Assembly (NCBI GenBank): GCA_011065175.1 | Contig: JAAKFE010000009.1 | Span: forward strand, 1-34,456 | DNA: 34,456 bases | Direction of reading: 5' to 3' | From: Candidatus Anoxychlamydiales bacterium | Lineage (GTDB): Bacteria > Chlamydiota > Chlamydiia > Chlamydiales > SM23-39 | Shown: one piece after another, positions 1 to 7,778 of the stretch | Layout: each line of letters opens with the position of its first letter | Numbering within the stretch: the stretch's first letter is position 1 | The notes under the pieces: generated by a model | Seen by the model: the letters and a program-made list of their open reading frames with translations, nothing else | Database searches by the model: none | Told to the model about the DNA's origin: nothing | Translations under genes and position numbers: made by a program

Positions 1-30
1 AAAATTAAGAATTTTCAAGATAACTTTTCT

Positions 31-936
31 TTAAGAAAATTTCAGATATTTCAAATTCGATGTGAGAAAAAAAGCATTTACAATGCTTGATGACGCGCTT
101 GCCCAAAGATTATTTTGTTGATTTAAACAAGAGTAAATTAATCCGAGAGCTATATTTACTACAATTATTGGGACGTTAAGTAGTCCTCCTGTTGGAGAGA
201 AATGAAATATTCCAAAAATTAAAGTTGTTTTAATAGCTGTTTTTAAAAAATTCTTAGTTGCACTGCTGCTGTTTTTTTGCTCTTTAGAGAAATAAGATTC
301 AATATAACCTCTAAATAAAACTTCTTTAATGACAGGATAGATCAAAATAGCATAAAAAGTAGAAAATTTTCCTACAAACCCACCTATATAAATTAGTTTG
401 TTTTCATCAAAAACTTTGAATTTAAAAAATTGAAAGGAGTTGACTATGAATTTTGTTAAGTATCTATCGAGTGCAAATAAAAATGGGCCTGAGCAAGCTC
501 CTTTTAAAATAGATTTTAAAACATCTAATTTATTACTTATTGGAAAATACTGAGCTATATTTTTTAAATTATCCTTCTTAGATAAAGATGCAATTAGATC
601 TTTAGAAGCTTTTAAAACAAAAATAGTAAGCGCAACATAATAGATAGTATCTACAGCTCCAAATGCTGTCCAAAACCCATAAAAAAATATAAAAAAAGGA
701 AGTTTTGTAATAATTTTCCATGAAAAAAGTGAATTATATAGATCTAGCACAAAAACTTTGGTTGCTTCTTTTACATATATAAGACTTAAGAGTGCTATTT
801 TTTGAATTTTTGAAAAGCTGCTATTTTTTGTAATATTGCTCGTAGTAGCAAATGTCATTGATGGAGTTTTTACATAAGAAGAGGGCAGTGTAGTAACAGC
901 TATTTTGAGTGTAGTAACAGCTATTTTGGTTGTCAT
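31..936 (-). CDS. CPBP-family membrane protease-like protein, catalytic motifs degenerate
   Basis: A 301-residue hydrophobic protein with several predicted membrane segments. The C-terminal third resembles the CPBP (CAAX protease/bacteriocin-processing, Rce1-like) fold. I see KEVLFRGYIES where the family has EExxxR, so the first Glu is Lys. FGIFH matches the second motif (FxxxH). SIVNAFFLTSNL stands where the third motif usually carries a His. Loss of one Glu and one His suggests an inactive or diverged member, so the substrate is unknown. The first residues contain a duplicated heptapeptide (IAVTTL twice) caused by a 21-bp tandem repeat. No clear ribosome binding site precedes this ATG, so a start at the internal Met near residue 27 is possible. 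The gene stands alone and is read leftwards toward the window edge. Confidence 0.6.
   Translation of the reverse strand: MTTKIAVTTLKIAVTTLPSSYVKTPSMTFATTSNITKNSSFSKIQKIALLSLIYVKEATKVFVLDLYNSLFSWKIITKLPFFIFFYGFWTAFGAVDTIYYVALTIFVLKASKDLIASLSKKDNLKNIAQYFPISNKLDVLKSILKGACSGPFLFALDRYLTKFIVNSFQFFKFKVFDENKLIYIGGFVGKFSTFYAILIYPVIKEVLFRGYIESYFSKEQKNSSSATKNFLKTAIKTTLIFGIFHFSPTGGLLNVPIIVVNIALGLIYSCLNQQNNLWASASSSIVNAFFLTSNLKYLKFS
887..928. repeat. perfect 21-bp tandem duplication
   Basis: Positions 887-907 and 908-928 are identical. The repeat lies in the first codons of the CPBP-like gene, keeps the reading frame and duplicates seven residues. It looks like a recent slippage duplication. Confidence 0.9.
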
Positions 937-1005
937 AATTTTAAAAATAATAAATTAAAAAATAATTTTAAAAAAAATAGTATGAGATATAGCTTTTTTT
1001 AGCTA

Positions 1006-1737
1006 CTAGCCTTTTAGAAGTTTTTTTAGTTCTATAGAATTTTTGATGGCATAGGCGTTTTCATCATTATTAAAATAACAAAAGACATCTAAATTTTTTT
1101 TGTGAAAATTTTTTATAATTTTCGCCCATTTTTGGAGAGTTTTTTTTGAGTATGTGCCAGAATATGCTCTTTTAGGGCCGTGGAGTCTAATATAAACAAA
1201 ATTAGCTGTGATTTCTAATGGCGTTTGAAAACCCTCTAGATCATAGATACAAAAAGCTGCTTTATATTTTTTTAAAAGAGAAAAAACCTCGTTTGTTAGC
1301 CAAGATTTATCTCTAAACTCAAAAGCATATTTATAATTTTTATCTAAAGCCTTTAGAAAATTTAAAAGTCTTTTGATATCTAAATTCCATTTCGGGGGGA
1401 TTTGAAATAGTATTGGACCTAAATGTGGTTTTAAATGCTTTACTCTATTTAAAAACAAAGTAAGATGTTTTTTCGGCTCTTTTAATCTTTTTAGATGAGT
1501 TATAAATCTAGAAGATTTTAAAGAGAAAATAAAGTCATTATTAGCTTCTTTTTGCCAATTTAACACTACCTTTTTTAAAGGAAGTCTGTAAAAAGTATTG
1601 TTTATCTCTACTGTTGAAAAATGCTTTTGATAATATTCAAAATAGTCTTTAGCTTTTACATCTTTAGGATAGAATCTATTTTTCCAATGTTCGTATGAAA
1701 AGCCAGATGTTCCAATATATATTTTGTTTTTTTTCAT
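1006..1737 (-). CDS. DUF72 (YecE-like) family protein
   Basis: A 243-residue protein of usual length for DUF72. The N-terminus IYIGTSGFSYEHW is the hallmark opening of the family, followed by FSTVEINNTFYRLP and, further on, FEFRDKSWL and VYIRLHGP. These mark the TIM-barrel-like DUF72 core. The biochemical role of DUF72 proteins is not established; they are widespread soluble proteins. Its ATG lies 1 bp after the stop of the upstream transporter gene and has no convincing Shine-Dalgarno sequence. Translation is therefore probably coupled to the transporter in a two-gene leftward operon. Confidence 0.88.
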   Translation of the reverse strand: MKKNKIYIGTSGFSYEHWKNRFYPKDVKAKDYFEYYQKHFSTVEINNTFYRLPLKKVVLNWQKEANNDFIFSLKSSRFITHLKRLKEPKKHLTLFLNRVKHLKPHLGPILFQIPPKWNLDIKRLLNFLKALDKNYKYAFEFRDKSWLTNEVFSLLKKYKAAFCIYDLEGFQTPLEITANFVYIRLHGPKRAYSGTYSKKTLQKWAKIIKNFHKKNLDVFCYFNNDENAYAIKNSIELKKLLKG

Positions 1738-1738
1738 T

Positions 1739-3226
1739 TTACACTGGGATGGAAGGCGTCTCAGATGGATGTTTTTTCTCTTTTATAAGTTTGTGTAAAA
1801 ATGGAACTAATGTGAGTGTAATAATTCCAGCGATAACTGTCGAAACGCCTAAAATAATAAATATTTTAAAAAAAGAGGGGTTTGTAATTATGGGATCTGT
1901 CGCTTTAGATACTCCAATTGCTAATTTTGTAAAAATATTTGCAAATACAGCAGCAACACCTGTTAACATCATCCAAGTTCCCATCATAATATTTTGGATT
2001 TTGTGAGGAATTAACTGCCCTATCATAGCGTAGCCAATAGGGCCAATGCATAGCTCTCCAAGGCTTTGCAAGATATAGCTAGATACGATCCACCAAAAAT
2101 TAATAAATCCTTTTGAATCCGCGAAATTTATACTAATAGCGAGAAGAACAAATCCAAGACCAATTAAAAATAAAGATAGGGTAAATTGAACAGGGATTGT
2201 TATATTAAAACCCTTTTTTCTTAGTTTATTATATGAAATAGCCATGAGAGGACCACCGATAATTATTATTACAGTGTTTATATTTAGTGCCCATTGAGGT
2301 GGAATTGTAAATCCAAAAAAGCTTCTATTGACATTGTTTTCAATAAAAAGAATAAGGCCTAAAGGAGCTGTCATATAAAGTGTCCAAAAACATAGCGCCA
2401 TAAAACATAAAATTAAAAATGCCCACATCTTTTCTTTAGCAACTGAAGTTTTTTGGCGAAGCGCAAAAAAGATGATTACAAAAACCATTATAGCACCGGC
2501 TATTAAAATCATATTATTTGAAAAAGAAGAATATCTAAGTAGCCAAATAAGCATAGTAATTATCGATCCAATTATTAAAAGTCCGAAAAGTCTAAATAAA
2601 AATCTTTTTTTTATAGTTAAAAATGAAAAAACTGTTTTTCTATCTTTTAATATTTTGAAGGTAGCTAGAACTATAATAAAAGTTAGAATATTAGAAGCTG
2701 CACCTATTAAAAATAGAGTAGAGTAATTAGCTGTTTTTTCAAAAAAACCGCTTATAGTAAAACCGATTAAAAAGCCGATATTCATACCACTATAGTTCCA
2801 TAAAAAAGCTCTTTCTCTTCTTTTATCATGGGGTTTGAAAAACTGAGTTAACAAACAGTTTATGCAAGTAACGTTAAGACCTGTTCCAGATAAAAAGACA
2901 GCTAAACCAAGATATAGCTGATAGGTTGATAAAATGTAGCATCCCAAAGCTTGCAAGAGCATTCCAAGTGCAAATAATGATCTATATGAAAATAATCTTC
3001 CCGCTACAAAGCCTCCGATTAAGTGAAGAGCAAAATTAAAGGCTACAAAGCTCGCTGTAATCGTAGTTGCTTCAACATCGTCCATTTTAAGACCATTAGT
3101 AATAAATAAAACTAATGTTGAAAATAATATGCTATAGCTGAGAGTTGAAAATATCTGCACAAAAAATAAAACAGTAGATCCTGCTCTTTGTTTTTTTAAT
3201 TCTTCAGATGCTTTAGATGTTATCAT
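1739..3226 (-). CDS. POT/PTR2 family proton-coupled peptide transporter
   Basis: A 495-residue integral membrane protein with about 12-14 hydrophobic segments. The N-terminal part reads as an MFS/POT transporter: TVLFFVQIFSTLSYSILFSTLVLFIT is typical of helix 1, and HLIGGFVAGRLFSYRS corresponds to the loop 2-3 motif, although the usual Asp before the Arg is absent. ILQSLGELCIGPIGYAMIGQLIP near residues 385-410 matches the conserved POT helix 10 region with its SxGELxxxPxGxxxxxxL pattern. POT proteins import di- and tripeptides using the proton gradient, a plausible nutrient route for a host-associated bacterium. The gene is first in an operon with DUF72. The upstream region is shared with a divergent ABC transporter. 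Substrate specificity cannot be read from sequence. Confidence 0.85.
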   Translation of the reverse strand: MITSKASEELKKQRAGSTVLFFVQIFSTLSYSILFSTLVLFITNGLKMDDVEATTITASFVAFNFALHLIGGFVAGRLFSYRSLFALGMLLQALGCYILSTYQLYLGLAVFLSGTGLNVTCINCLLTQFFKPHDKRRERAFLWNYSGMNIGFLIGFTISGFFEKTANYSTLFLIGAASNILTFIIVLATFKILKDRKTVFSFLTIKKRFLFRLFGLLIIGSIITMLIWLLRYSSFSNNMILIAGAIMVFVIIFFALRQKTSVAKEKMWAFLILCFMALCFWTLYMTAPLGLILFIENNVNRSFFGFTIPPQWALNINTVIIIIGGPLMAISYNKLRKKGFNITIPVQFTLSLFLIGLGFVLLAISINFADSKGFINFWWIVSSYILQSLGELCIGPIGYAMIGQLIPHKIQNIMMGTWMMLTGVAAVFANIFTKLAIGVSKATDPIITNPSFFKIFIILGVSTVIAGIITLTLVPFLHKLIKEKKHPSETPSIPV

Positions 3227-3327
3227 TCGTTTTTTCTTTTGTTTGCTTTTTTTTCAATATATATAAAAAAAAATTACTCGTAAATTTTAATTTAATAATT
3301 TTCTTTTAATTATTTGAGTAATCATTT

Positions 3328-3344
3328 ATGATTTTCAAAATCAT
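3328..3344. promoter_or_regulatory. perfect palindrome in a divergent intergenic region
   Basis: ATGATTTTCAAAATCAT has 8-bp arms around a central C. It lies between the leftward peptide transporter and the rightward ABC transporter, 21 bp before the ABC ATPase ATG. It could be an operator for one or both genes. In such AT-rich DNA chance is a real alternative. Confidence 0.35.
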
Positions 3345-3365
3345 CTAAAGTTTTTATAAAAAATT

Positions 3366-4127
3366 ATGCAAAATACACTTTTAAAAATTGATAAAATATC
3401 AAAGATATACACATCTGAAAAAGAAAAAGTAGAGGCTCTAAAAAACATTTCTTTTGAGATAAAAGAAAAAGAAATACTAGGGCTTTTAGGAGTAAATGGG
3501 GCTGGTAAAACTACTCTATCTTCTATAATAGCTACTTTATTAAAGCCAACTTCTGGTGATATTTTTTATAATGAAAAATCTATATACCAAGATGTGGTCT
3601 CTTTTAGAAAGATTTTAGGGTTTTGCCCTCAAGTTCAAAATTTAGATTTAGATTTAAATGTAAAAGAAAATCTTGTTTTTGCAGGCAGATATTATTCTCT
3701 TACAAAAAAGCAGATTAACGATAGAATTAAATATCTTTTAGAAAAGTTTGATTTAACAAGATATGAAAAATTTAATCTAAATGCACTCTCTGGTGGTTAT
3801 AAGCAAAGATTTTTGATAGCTAGAACGCTGATGCATGATCCAAAATTAATTATAATGGATGAGCCAACAGTTGGTTTAGATCCGCAGCTAAGAAGGCTTT
3901 TATGGAAATACATCCTAGATCTAAAAGATGAAGGAAAAACTATTATTTTAACAACTCATTATCTTGATGAAGCAGATGTTTTATCTGATAGAATTTGTGT
4001 AATAGATTCAGGCACTCTGAAGGCTTTAGAAAAACCGTCTAAGCTAAAAGAGATCTGGAAATCTCAGTCTTTAGAAGATGTCTTTTTAAATCTAATAAAT
4101 GAAAAAGATAAAGAAGAAAAAAAATGA
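3366..4127 (+). CDS. ABC transporter ATP-binding protein (ABC-2 exporter type)
   Basis: A 253-residue nucleotide-binding subunit with all motifs. Walker A is GVNGAGKTT near residue 42, the Q-loop is FCPQ, the signature is LSGGYKQR, Walker B is LIIMDEP, and the H-loop is TTHY. The arrangement is that of the DrrA/NodI/CcmA exporter class. The stop overlaps the start of the permease gene by 4 bp (ATGA), so the two products are translationally coupled and should form one transporter. The exported substrate is unknown; drugs, lipids or polysaccharide are usual for the class. No strong Shine-Dalgarno sequence precedes the ATG. Confidence 0.92.
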   Translation: MQNTLLKIDKISKIYTSEKEKVEALKNISFEIKEKEILGLLGVNGAGKTTLSSIIATLLKPTSGDIFYNEKSIYQDVVSFRKILGFCPQVQNLDLDLNVKENLVFAGRYYSLTKKQINDRIKYLLEKFDLTRYEKFNLNALSGGYKQRFLIARTLMHDPKLIIMDEPTVGLDPQLRRLLWKYILDLKDEGKTIILTTHYLDEADVLSDRICVIDSGTLKALEKPSKLKEIWKSQSLEDVFLNLINEKDKEEKK

Positions 4128-4903
4128 GAAATTTAATTTATATTTTTTGGCAAATAGTTTTTCGTGAAATAGTCGGTTTTAGAAAAGTTTTAGTTAGTAA
4201 AATTATTGATCTTCTAATAATGATATCCACAAATGTCATTGTTTTTACTTATTTAATGCCATATTTTGGTCTAAAATCAAATTACGGTGCTTTTATTATT
4301 ATTGGTCTCATTCCTGCTGTTGTTTTATTTGAAGCAATCCCTAGAACAACAAATTTAGTTATGGATATAACGGGAAATAAAAAAATATCTTATATATTAA
4401 CTCTTCCAATGCCATCTTCTATGAGTATTGCAGCTATTGCAGTTGGTTGGGCTGCAAGCTCATTTTTATATACGATATTAATTTTGCCTATAGCTAAGAT
4501 ATTTTTATTTGATAAGTTTGATTTGAGTAATTTATCAATATTTAAGTTTTTAATCAGTTTTAGCTCTATGCAAATTATGTTTGGTTTTTTCTCTTTATTT
4601 CTAGGCTCTTTAATTAAAGATATGAGATATATCACATGGATTTGGGCGAGAATTGTAAACCCACTATTTATGTTGGGTGGTTTTTTTTATAGCTGGCAGG
4701 CGATTTATTCTATATCTCATGTAGCTGGCATAATAAATCTTTTCAATCCTGTCATGCTAACTTCTGAAGCAATTAGAGCATCTATATTAGGTCAAAGTGG
4801 CTATCTTCCATTTTGGATATCTATTTCAGCTCTGTGGTTTTTTATTTTAATTTTTTCTATTTTTGGTATTATGAGAATTAAAAAAAGATTGGATTGTGTG
4901 TGA
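4124..4903 (+). CDS. ABC-2 type permease subunit
   Basis: A 259-residue membrane protein with about six hydrophobic segments in the ABC-2 permease pattern. A short cytoplasmic N-terminus (FREIVGFRKVLVSKIID) precedes the first helix. The segment around WARIVNPLFMLGGFFYSWQAI and the downstream LFNPVMLTSEAIRASILG are conserved-looking features of the family. It overlaps the ATPase gene by 4 bp and the following GNAT gene by about 10 bp, so all three form one operon. It supplies the membrane channel of the exporter. Confidence 0.9.
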   Translation: MRNLIYIFWQIVFREIVGFRKVLVSKIIDLLIMISTNVIVFTYLMPYFGLKSNYGAFIIIGLIPAVVLFEAIPRTTNLVMDITGNKKISYILTLPMPSSMSIAAIAVGWAASSFLYTILILPIAKIFLFDKFDLSNLSIFKFLISFSSMQIMFGFFSLFLGSLIKDMRYITWIWARIVNPLFMLGGFFYSWQAIYSISHVAGIINLFNPVMLTSEAIRASILGQSGYLPFWISISALWFFILIFSIFGIMRIKKRLDCV

Positions 4904-5475
4904 TCTATCTAGATATTATAGATACTAAAATAAAGTTAGAGACAAAAAGATTAATACTCAGAAAACCTCTATCAGAAGATATCGACGATATTTTTGAGTA
5001 TGCAAAAGATGAAGATGTAGCGAGATTTACTAAATTTAAAGCTCATAAAACTCTTCAAGATGCTAAAATGTTTTTGCAAATAGTAAAGCAGCAACATCAA
5101 AATAAAACAGCCTTAACATTTCTTTTAGAGTTAAAAGAGAATAAAAAAGTTATAGGCTCAATCTCTTTTCTAAATATATCAGAGGATAATGAAAGATCAG
5201 AAATCGGTTTTGCTTTATCTAAAACTTACTGGGGAAAAGGTCTTATGAGCGAGGCTATTGAAAAGTTTTTAGAATTTGGATTTAAAAAAATTAAGTTTAA
5301 TCGCTTAGAGACTTTTTCAAATATAGAGAATTTTAGATCGATTCGTCTTCTCAATACATTCATGCAAAAAGAAGGCATTTTAAAAGAGAGAGAGAAAATT
5401 AAAGGTAGATTTTGTTCTTTAAATATCTATTCCATCTTAAGGAAAGAATACATCTTGAAAAAATCTTTTAGATAA
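4894..5475 (+). CDS. GNAT acetyltransferase, RimJ/RimL-like
   Basis: A protein of about 190 residues with KLETKRLILRKPLSEDIDDI at the start, the usual opening of RimJ/RimL-type N-acetyltransferases. ERSEIGFALSKTYWGKGLMSEA follows, containing the acetyl-CoA pyrophosphate-binding loop (WGKGLMSEA). RSIRLLNTF corresponds to the NxxSxxxxxKxGF region. It probably acetylates an N-terminal amine or a small molecule. The first possible start is TTG at 4894, and GTG at 4900 is equally plausible. Both overlap the end of the permease gene, so it is likely read by coupled translation. The function with the exporter is not obvious. Confidence 0.82.
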   Translation: MCVIYLDIIDTKIKLETKRLILRKPLSEDIDDIFEYAKDEDVARFTKFKAHKTLQDAKMFLQIVKQQHQNKTALTFLLELKENKKVIGSISFLNISEDNERSEIGFALSKTYWGKGLMSEAIEKFLEFGFKKIKFNRLETFSNIENFRSIRLLNTFMQKEGILKEREKIKGRFCSLNIYSILRKEYILKKSFR

Positions 5476-5673
5476 TTAAGGATTTTTAATCAATCTTTGA
5501 AAAATATGCTGCCTGATTTCATAATGGCTAAATCTTTGTAAGATCAATAACATTCAGTAGCTTATACTTAATAAAATTGAAATTGCCCAAAAGAAGAAGA
5601 AGATAGAAAAGTGCAAAACTTAGATGAAGTATCTAAATAATTAAAAGATAACAAAGTTTATATTATACTTTAT
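5476..5673. other. non-coding gap with a possible decayed reading frame
   Basis: No intact gene is visible. Around 5580-5673 the forward strand reads as a broken frame giving VQNLDEVSK, stop, LKDNKVYIILYG. This looks like the wreck of a coding sequence, interrupted by a TAA and then by the small element that starts at 5674. I cannot name the original gene. Confidence 0.25.
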
Positions 5674-5790
5674 GGGACTGTTGCATTCTAAATTTAAGAA
5701 TCAATTTTTTACCATATATTGATTTTATTCTAGCATTATTCTCAATATGTTGTGCAGTTTTTGTGAAAAATTTCAGCTTGCAACAAGCCC
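5674..5790. mobile_element. 117-bp MITE-like element with inverted ends and 5-bp target duplication
   Basis: The left end reads GGGACTGTTGCATTC. The right end, read from the opposite strand, is GGGCTTGTTGCAAGC. Over the outer 22 positions about 16 match. The element is flanked on both sides by TTTAT (5669-5673 and 5791-5795), as expected for a target-site duplication. It encodes no transposase. The ends resemble the GGCCTTGTTGCA found at the left end of the IS5-like remnant near 7779, so a transposase of that kind may have moved it. The flank is AT-rich, which makes a chance 5-bp duplication possible. Confidence 0.55.
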
Positions 5791-5854
5791 TTTATGCTTT
5801 TTTAAGAAGGTAAATTATTTGCCTTCTTTATTTTTCTTTTCTATAATAATTTTT

Positions 5855-6733
5855 ATGCACACGTTTCAATTAAAAATAATAGAATTTGTTCAACAAATTA
5901 GAAATCCTATTTTAGATGAATTTTTCAAGTTTTTAAATCTATTTGATACTCCGATTTTTTACTTAATTTTATTTCCTCTCCTTTGGATAGGGTATAGCTA
6001 TAGATTTGGAGCTAAAATCTTTTTTATTTTGATGGTAAGCTCTATTGTAAATAATCTTTTAAAAGATATCTTCATGCAACCAAGGCCTTATATTTTAGAT
6101 CCATCCGTTGGAATAATTCATGTTTTAAGCAACTATGGCCTGCCCTCTGGAGCAGCGCAAACAGCAGTGATATTGCCGCTTTTGTTAATTGAGCATTTCA
6201 AAAAGAAAAAATGGCCAATTATTGTAGGTATAAACTACTTTTTTTGGATAAGTCTATCTCGGCTATATCTAGGAGTTCATTTTTTAACAGATATTATAGC
6301 AGGGTGGTTTATTGGCTTTGGTTTGTTTTTAGTATATTTATATGTATTTCCTCTAATAGAAAAAGTAATTAAAAAGTATAAACCAATAAATGTGTTTTGG
6401 ATAGCTCTTTTGTGTCTTTTTGTTTTGTCTTTTATTCCTAAATTAGATGTGCATTTTTTTGGATTCTTAGCTGTATTTATAGGGATTTTCTTATCTAATA
6501 AATATAATATGTTTTTGAAAGACAGCAAGAAAACAAAAGAGTTTTTTAAAAGAGCTATTTTTGCTATAATAGGGGTTTTGGTAATTACACTTATTGTTTC
6601 TTTAATATTAAAAAGCTGGCCAGTTTTTATTGAGAATACAAGCTATTTTTTTATGGGACTTTGGATAAGCTTTTTTTGTTCTTATCTTTATAAACGATTT
6701 TTTAAAAAATACAAAAAACAACAAAAAAAATGA
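5855..6733 (+). CDS. PAP2-family membrane phosphatase
   Basis: A 292-residue multi-pass protein. The PAP2 catalytic signature is present in three parts: KDIFMQPRP (KxxxxxxRP), LPSGAAQTA in the place of PSGH, and SRLYLGVHFLTDIIAG (SRxxxxxHxxxD). The nucleophilic His and the phosphate-binding Lys/Arg are kept, but the PSGH histidine is Ala. Such enzymes hydrolyse lipid phosphates or pyrophosphates such as undecaprenyl diphosphate or phosphatidic acid. An ATG at 5747 is in frame but lies inside the MITE-like element. I therefore chose the ATG at 5855 (MHTFQLKIIEFVQQIRNP), where the family N-terminus begins. Its TGA overlaps the ATG of the HIT gene. Confidence 0.82.
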   Translation: MHTFQLKIIEFVQQIRNPILDEFFKFLNLFDTPIFYLILFPLLWIGYSYRFGAKIFFILMVSSIVNNLLKDIFMQPRPYILDPSVGIIHVLSNYGLPSGAAQTAVILPLLLIEHFKKKKWPIIVGINYFFWISLSRLYLGVHFLTDIIAGWFIGFGLFLVYLYVFPLIEKVIKKYKPINVFWIALLCLFVLSFIPKLDVHFFGFLAVFIGIFLSNKYNMFLKDSKKTKEFFKRAIFAIIGVLVITLIVSLILKSWPVFIENTSYFFMGLWISFFCSYLYKRFFKKYKKQQKK

Positions 6734-7243
6734 AAAAGAAGATTTTTATTGGGTCAATAATTTTTATTTTTGCTTTATTTAGCGTTTATTATCTATCTTT
6801 TAAACCAAAAGAAAAAAAACTCATTTTGTCCATTTTGTGATGAAAAGATATTAAACTATCAAAAATACTTTGAAGATGGAAATGTGATAGGCTTATGCTC
6901 TTACAAGCCTCTTTTAAGAGGCCACTCGTTAATAATACCAAAAAGACATGTAGAAAGACTAGAAGATCTAACAGATAGTGAGATGCAAAATGTTTTTAAT
7001 CTTATAAAAAGAACAAACATAGCTGTTCAAAAAGTTTTAAATAATAAAAGCTATATATTAATCCAAAAAAATGGAAAAGAAGTAGGTCAGAGCGTTTTCC
7101 ATGTCCACTTTCATTATATTCCAAGAAAAGAAAATGGTTCTAATTTTGGGTTTTTAACAAGATTTTTAACCTACCCATTTAAAAGAAAGCTAAACCCAAA
7201 TGAAATGCAAGATATTAAAGAATTGCTTTCTCAAAATATTTAA
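6730..7243 (+). CDS. membrane-anchored HIT-family hydrolase, frame interrupted in an A8 run
   Basis: The HIT core is clear: FCPFCDEKI, LLRGHSLIIPKRHVERL, and the histidine triad HVHFH near the C-terminus. HIT enzymes hydrolyse or transfer nucleotides from nucleoside phosphoramidates and dinucleotides. In the HIT frame the only nearby upstream start is a TTG at 6770. An ATG at 6730 overlaps the PAP2 stop (ATGA) and opens a different frame, encoding MKKKIFIGSIIFIFALFSVYYL, a signal anchor, before stopping at 6840. The two frames would join if one A were missing from the A8 run at 6812-6819. The intended product is therefore probably a membrane-anchored HIT protein of about 170 residues. It may be made by slippage, switched by phase variation, lost by mutation, or broken only by a homopolymer error in the assembly. 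Confidence 0.75.
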
Positions 7244-7326
7244 AATTTATTGTTAAAAAATTTTAATCTTATCTAATCTTTATCAAAAAAAATATGATTG
7301 ATTATGATTGAGACGAAATATTCAGA

Positions 7327-7635
7327 CTATCCTATTTTTGCTCTTTTTTCGCCATCTCCTTGCTTAGCTAGTTTCTCCAATTTCTCTGAACATATTGCAG
7401 CTATTCGCTTCAAAGGCAAGGCAGCATCTTCTTGAGGTGCTATAAGAATGAAGTCTCTCTTGCTTGCCTTGCGAAAGCAACTTGAGCAAAAAATAGTTAA
7501 CTGTTTTATTAGTGTATTTGTTTTAAATCTAGTTTGAATATCTTTTGCATCAAAAATTCCTCCACATTTAATATGTTGTACATAGCTTGGAACTGGAAAA
7601 ATAGCAGGGATATGATTATTTGATAAACTACTCAT
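7327..7635 (-). CDS. hypothetical 102-residue protein
   Basis: I do not recognise this gene. The frame is open up to 7704, but the ATG at 7633-7635 (MSSLSNNHIPAIF) has AAGGG eight bases upstream and is the better start. The protein contains a CGG near residue 24 and an FCSSCF further on, so a cysteine pair for metal or disulfide is possible. The C-terminus is charged (KLEKLAKQGDGEKRAK). It lies between the HIT gene and an IS remnant, in the scarred region, so it may itself be a fragment of something larger. Confidence 0.4.
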   Translation of the reverse strand: MSSLSNNHIPAIFPVPSYVQHIKCGGIFDAKDIQTRFKTNTLIKQLTIFCSSCFRKASKRDFILIAPQEDAALPLKRIAAICSEKLEKLAKQGDGEKRAKIG

Positions 7636-7680
7636 GTTAATTACCCTTGTTGTTTTCTTTATGCTTAATGCAACTATAAC

Positions 7681-7727
7681 ATCAATTATAGTAATTATCA
7701 TCAATTATAGTAATTTATCATCAATTA
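7681..7727. repeat. short tandem repeat, 19-20 bp unit
   Basis: ATCAATTATAGTAATTATC at 7681-7699 is followed by an almost identical 20-bp copy at 7700-7719 and a partial third copy to 7727. It lies upstream of the leftward hypothetical gene and may carry part of its promoter region. Confidence 0.7.
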
Positions 7728-7778
7728 AAAAAAGTATTTAGGTAAAGCGCATTGAAATTTAATCTATTGCTTTTGTAA

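Noticed and set aside
1695-2006. 103-codon forward reading frame
   Set aside because: It lies antisense inside the POT transporter and DUF72 genes, which have strong family matches; the frame is a shadow.
5747-5854. Upstream extension of the PAP2 phosphatase by 36 residues
   Set aside because: The added residues are encoded mostly by the MITE-like element and do not resemble the family; the ATG at 5855 gives a normal N-terminus.
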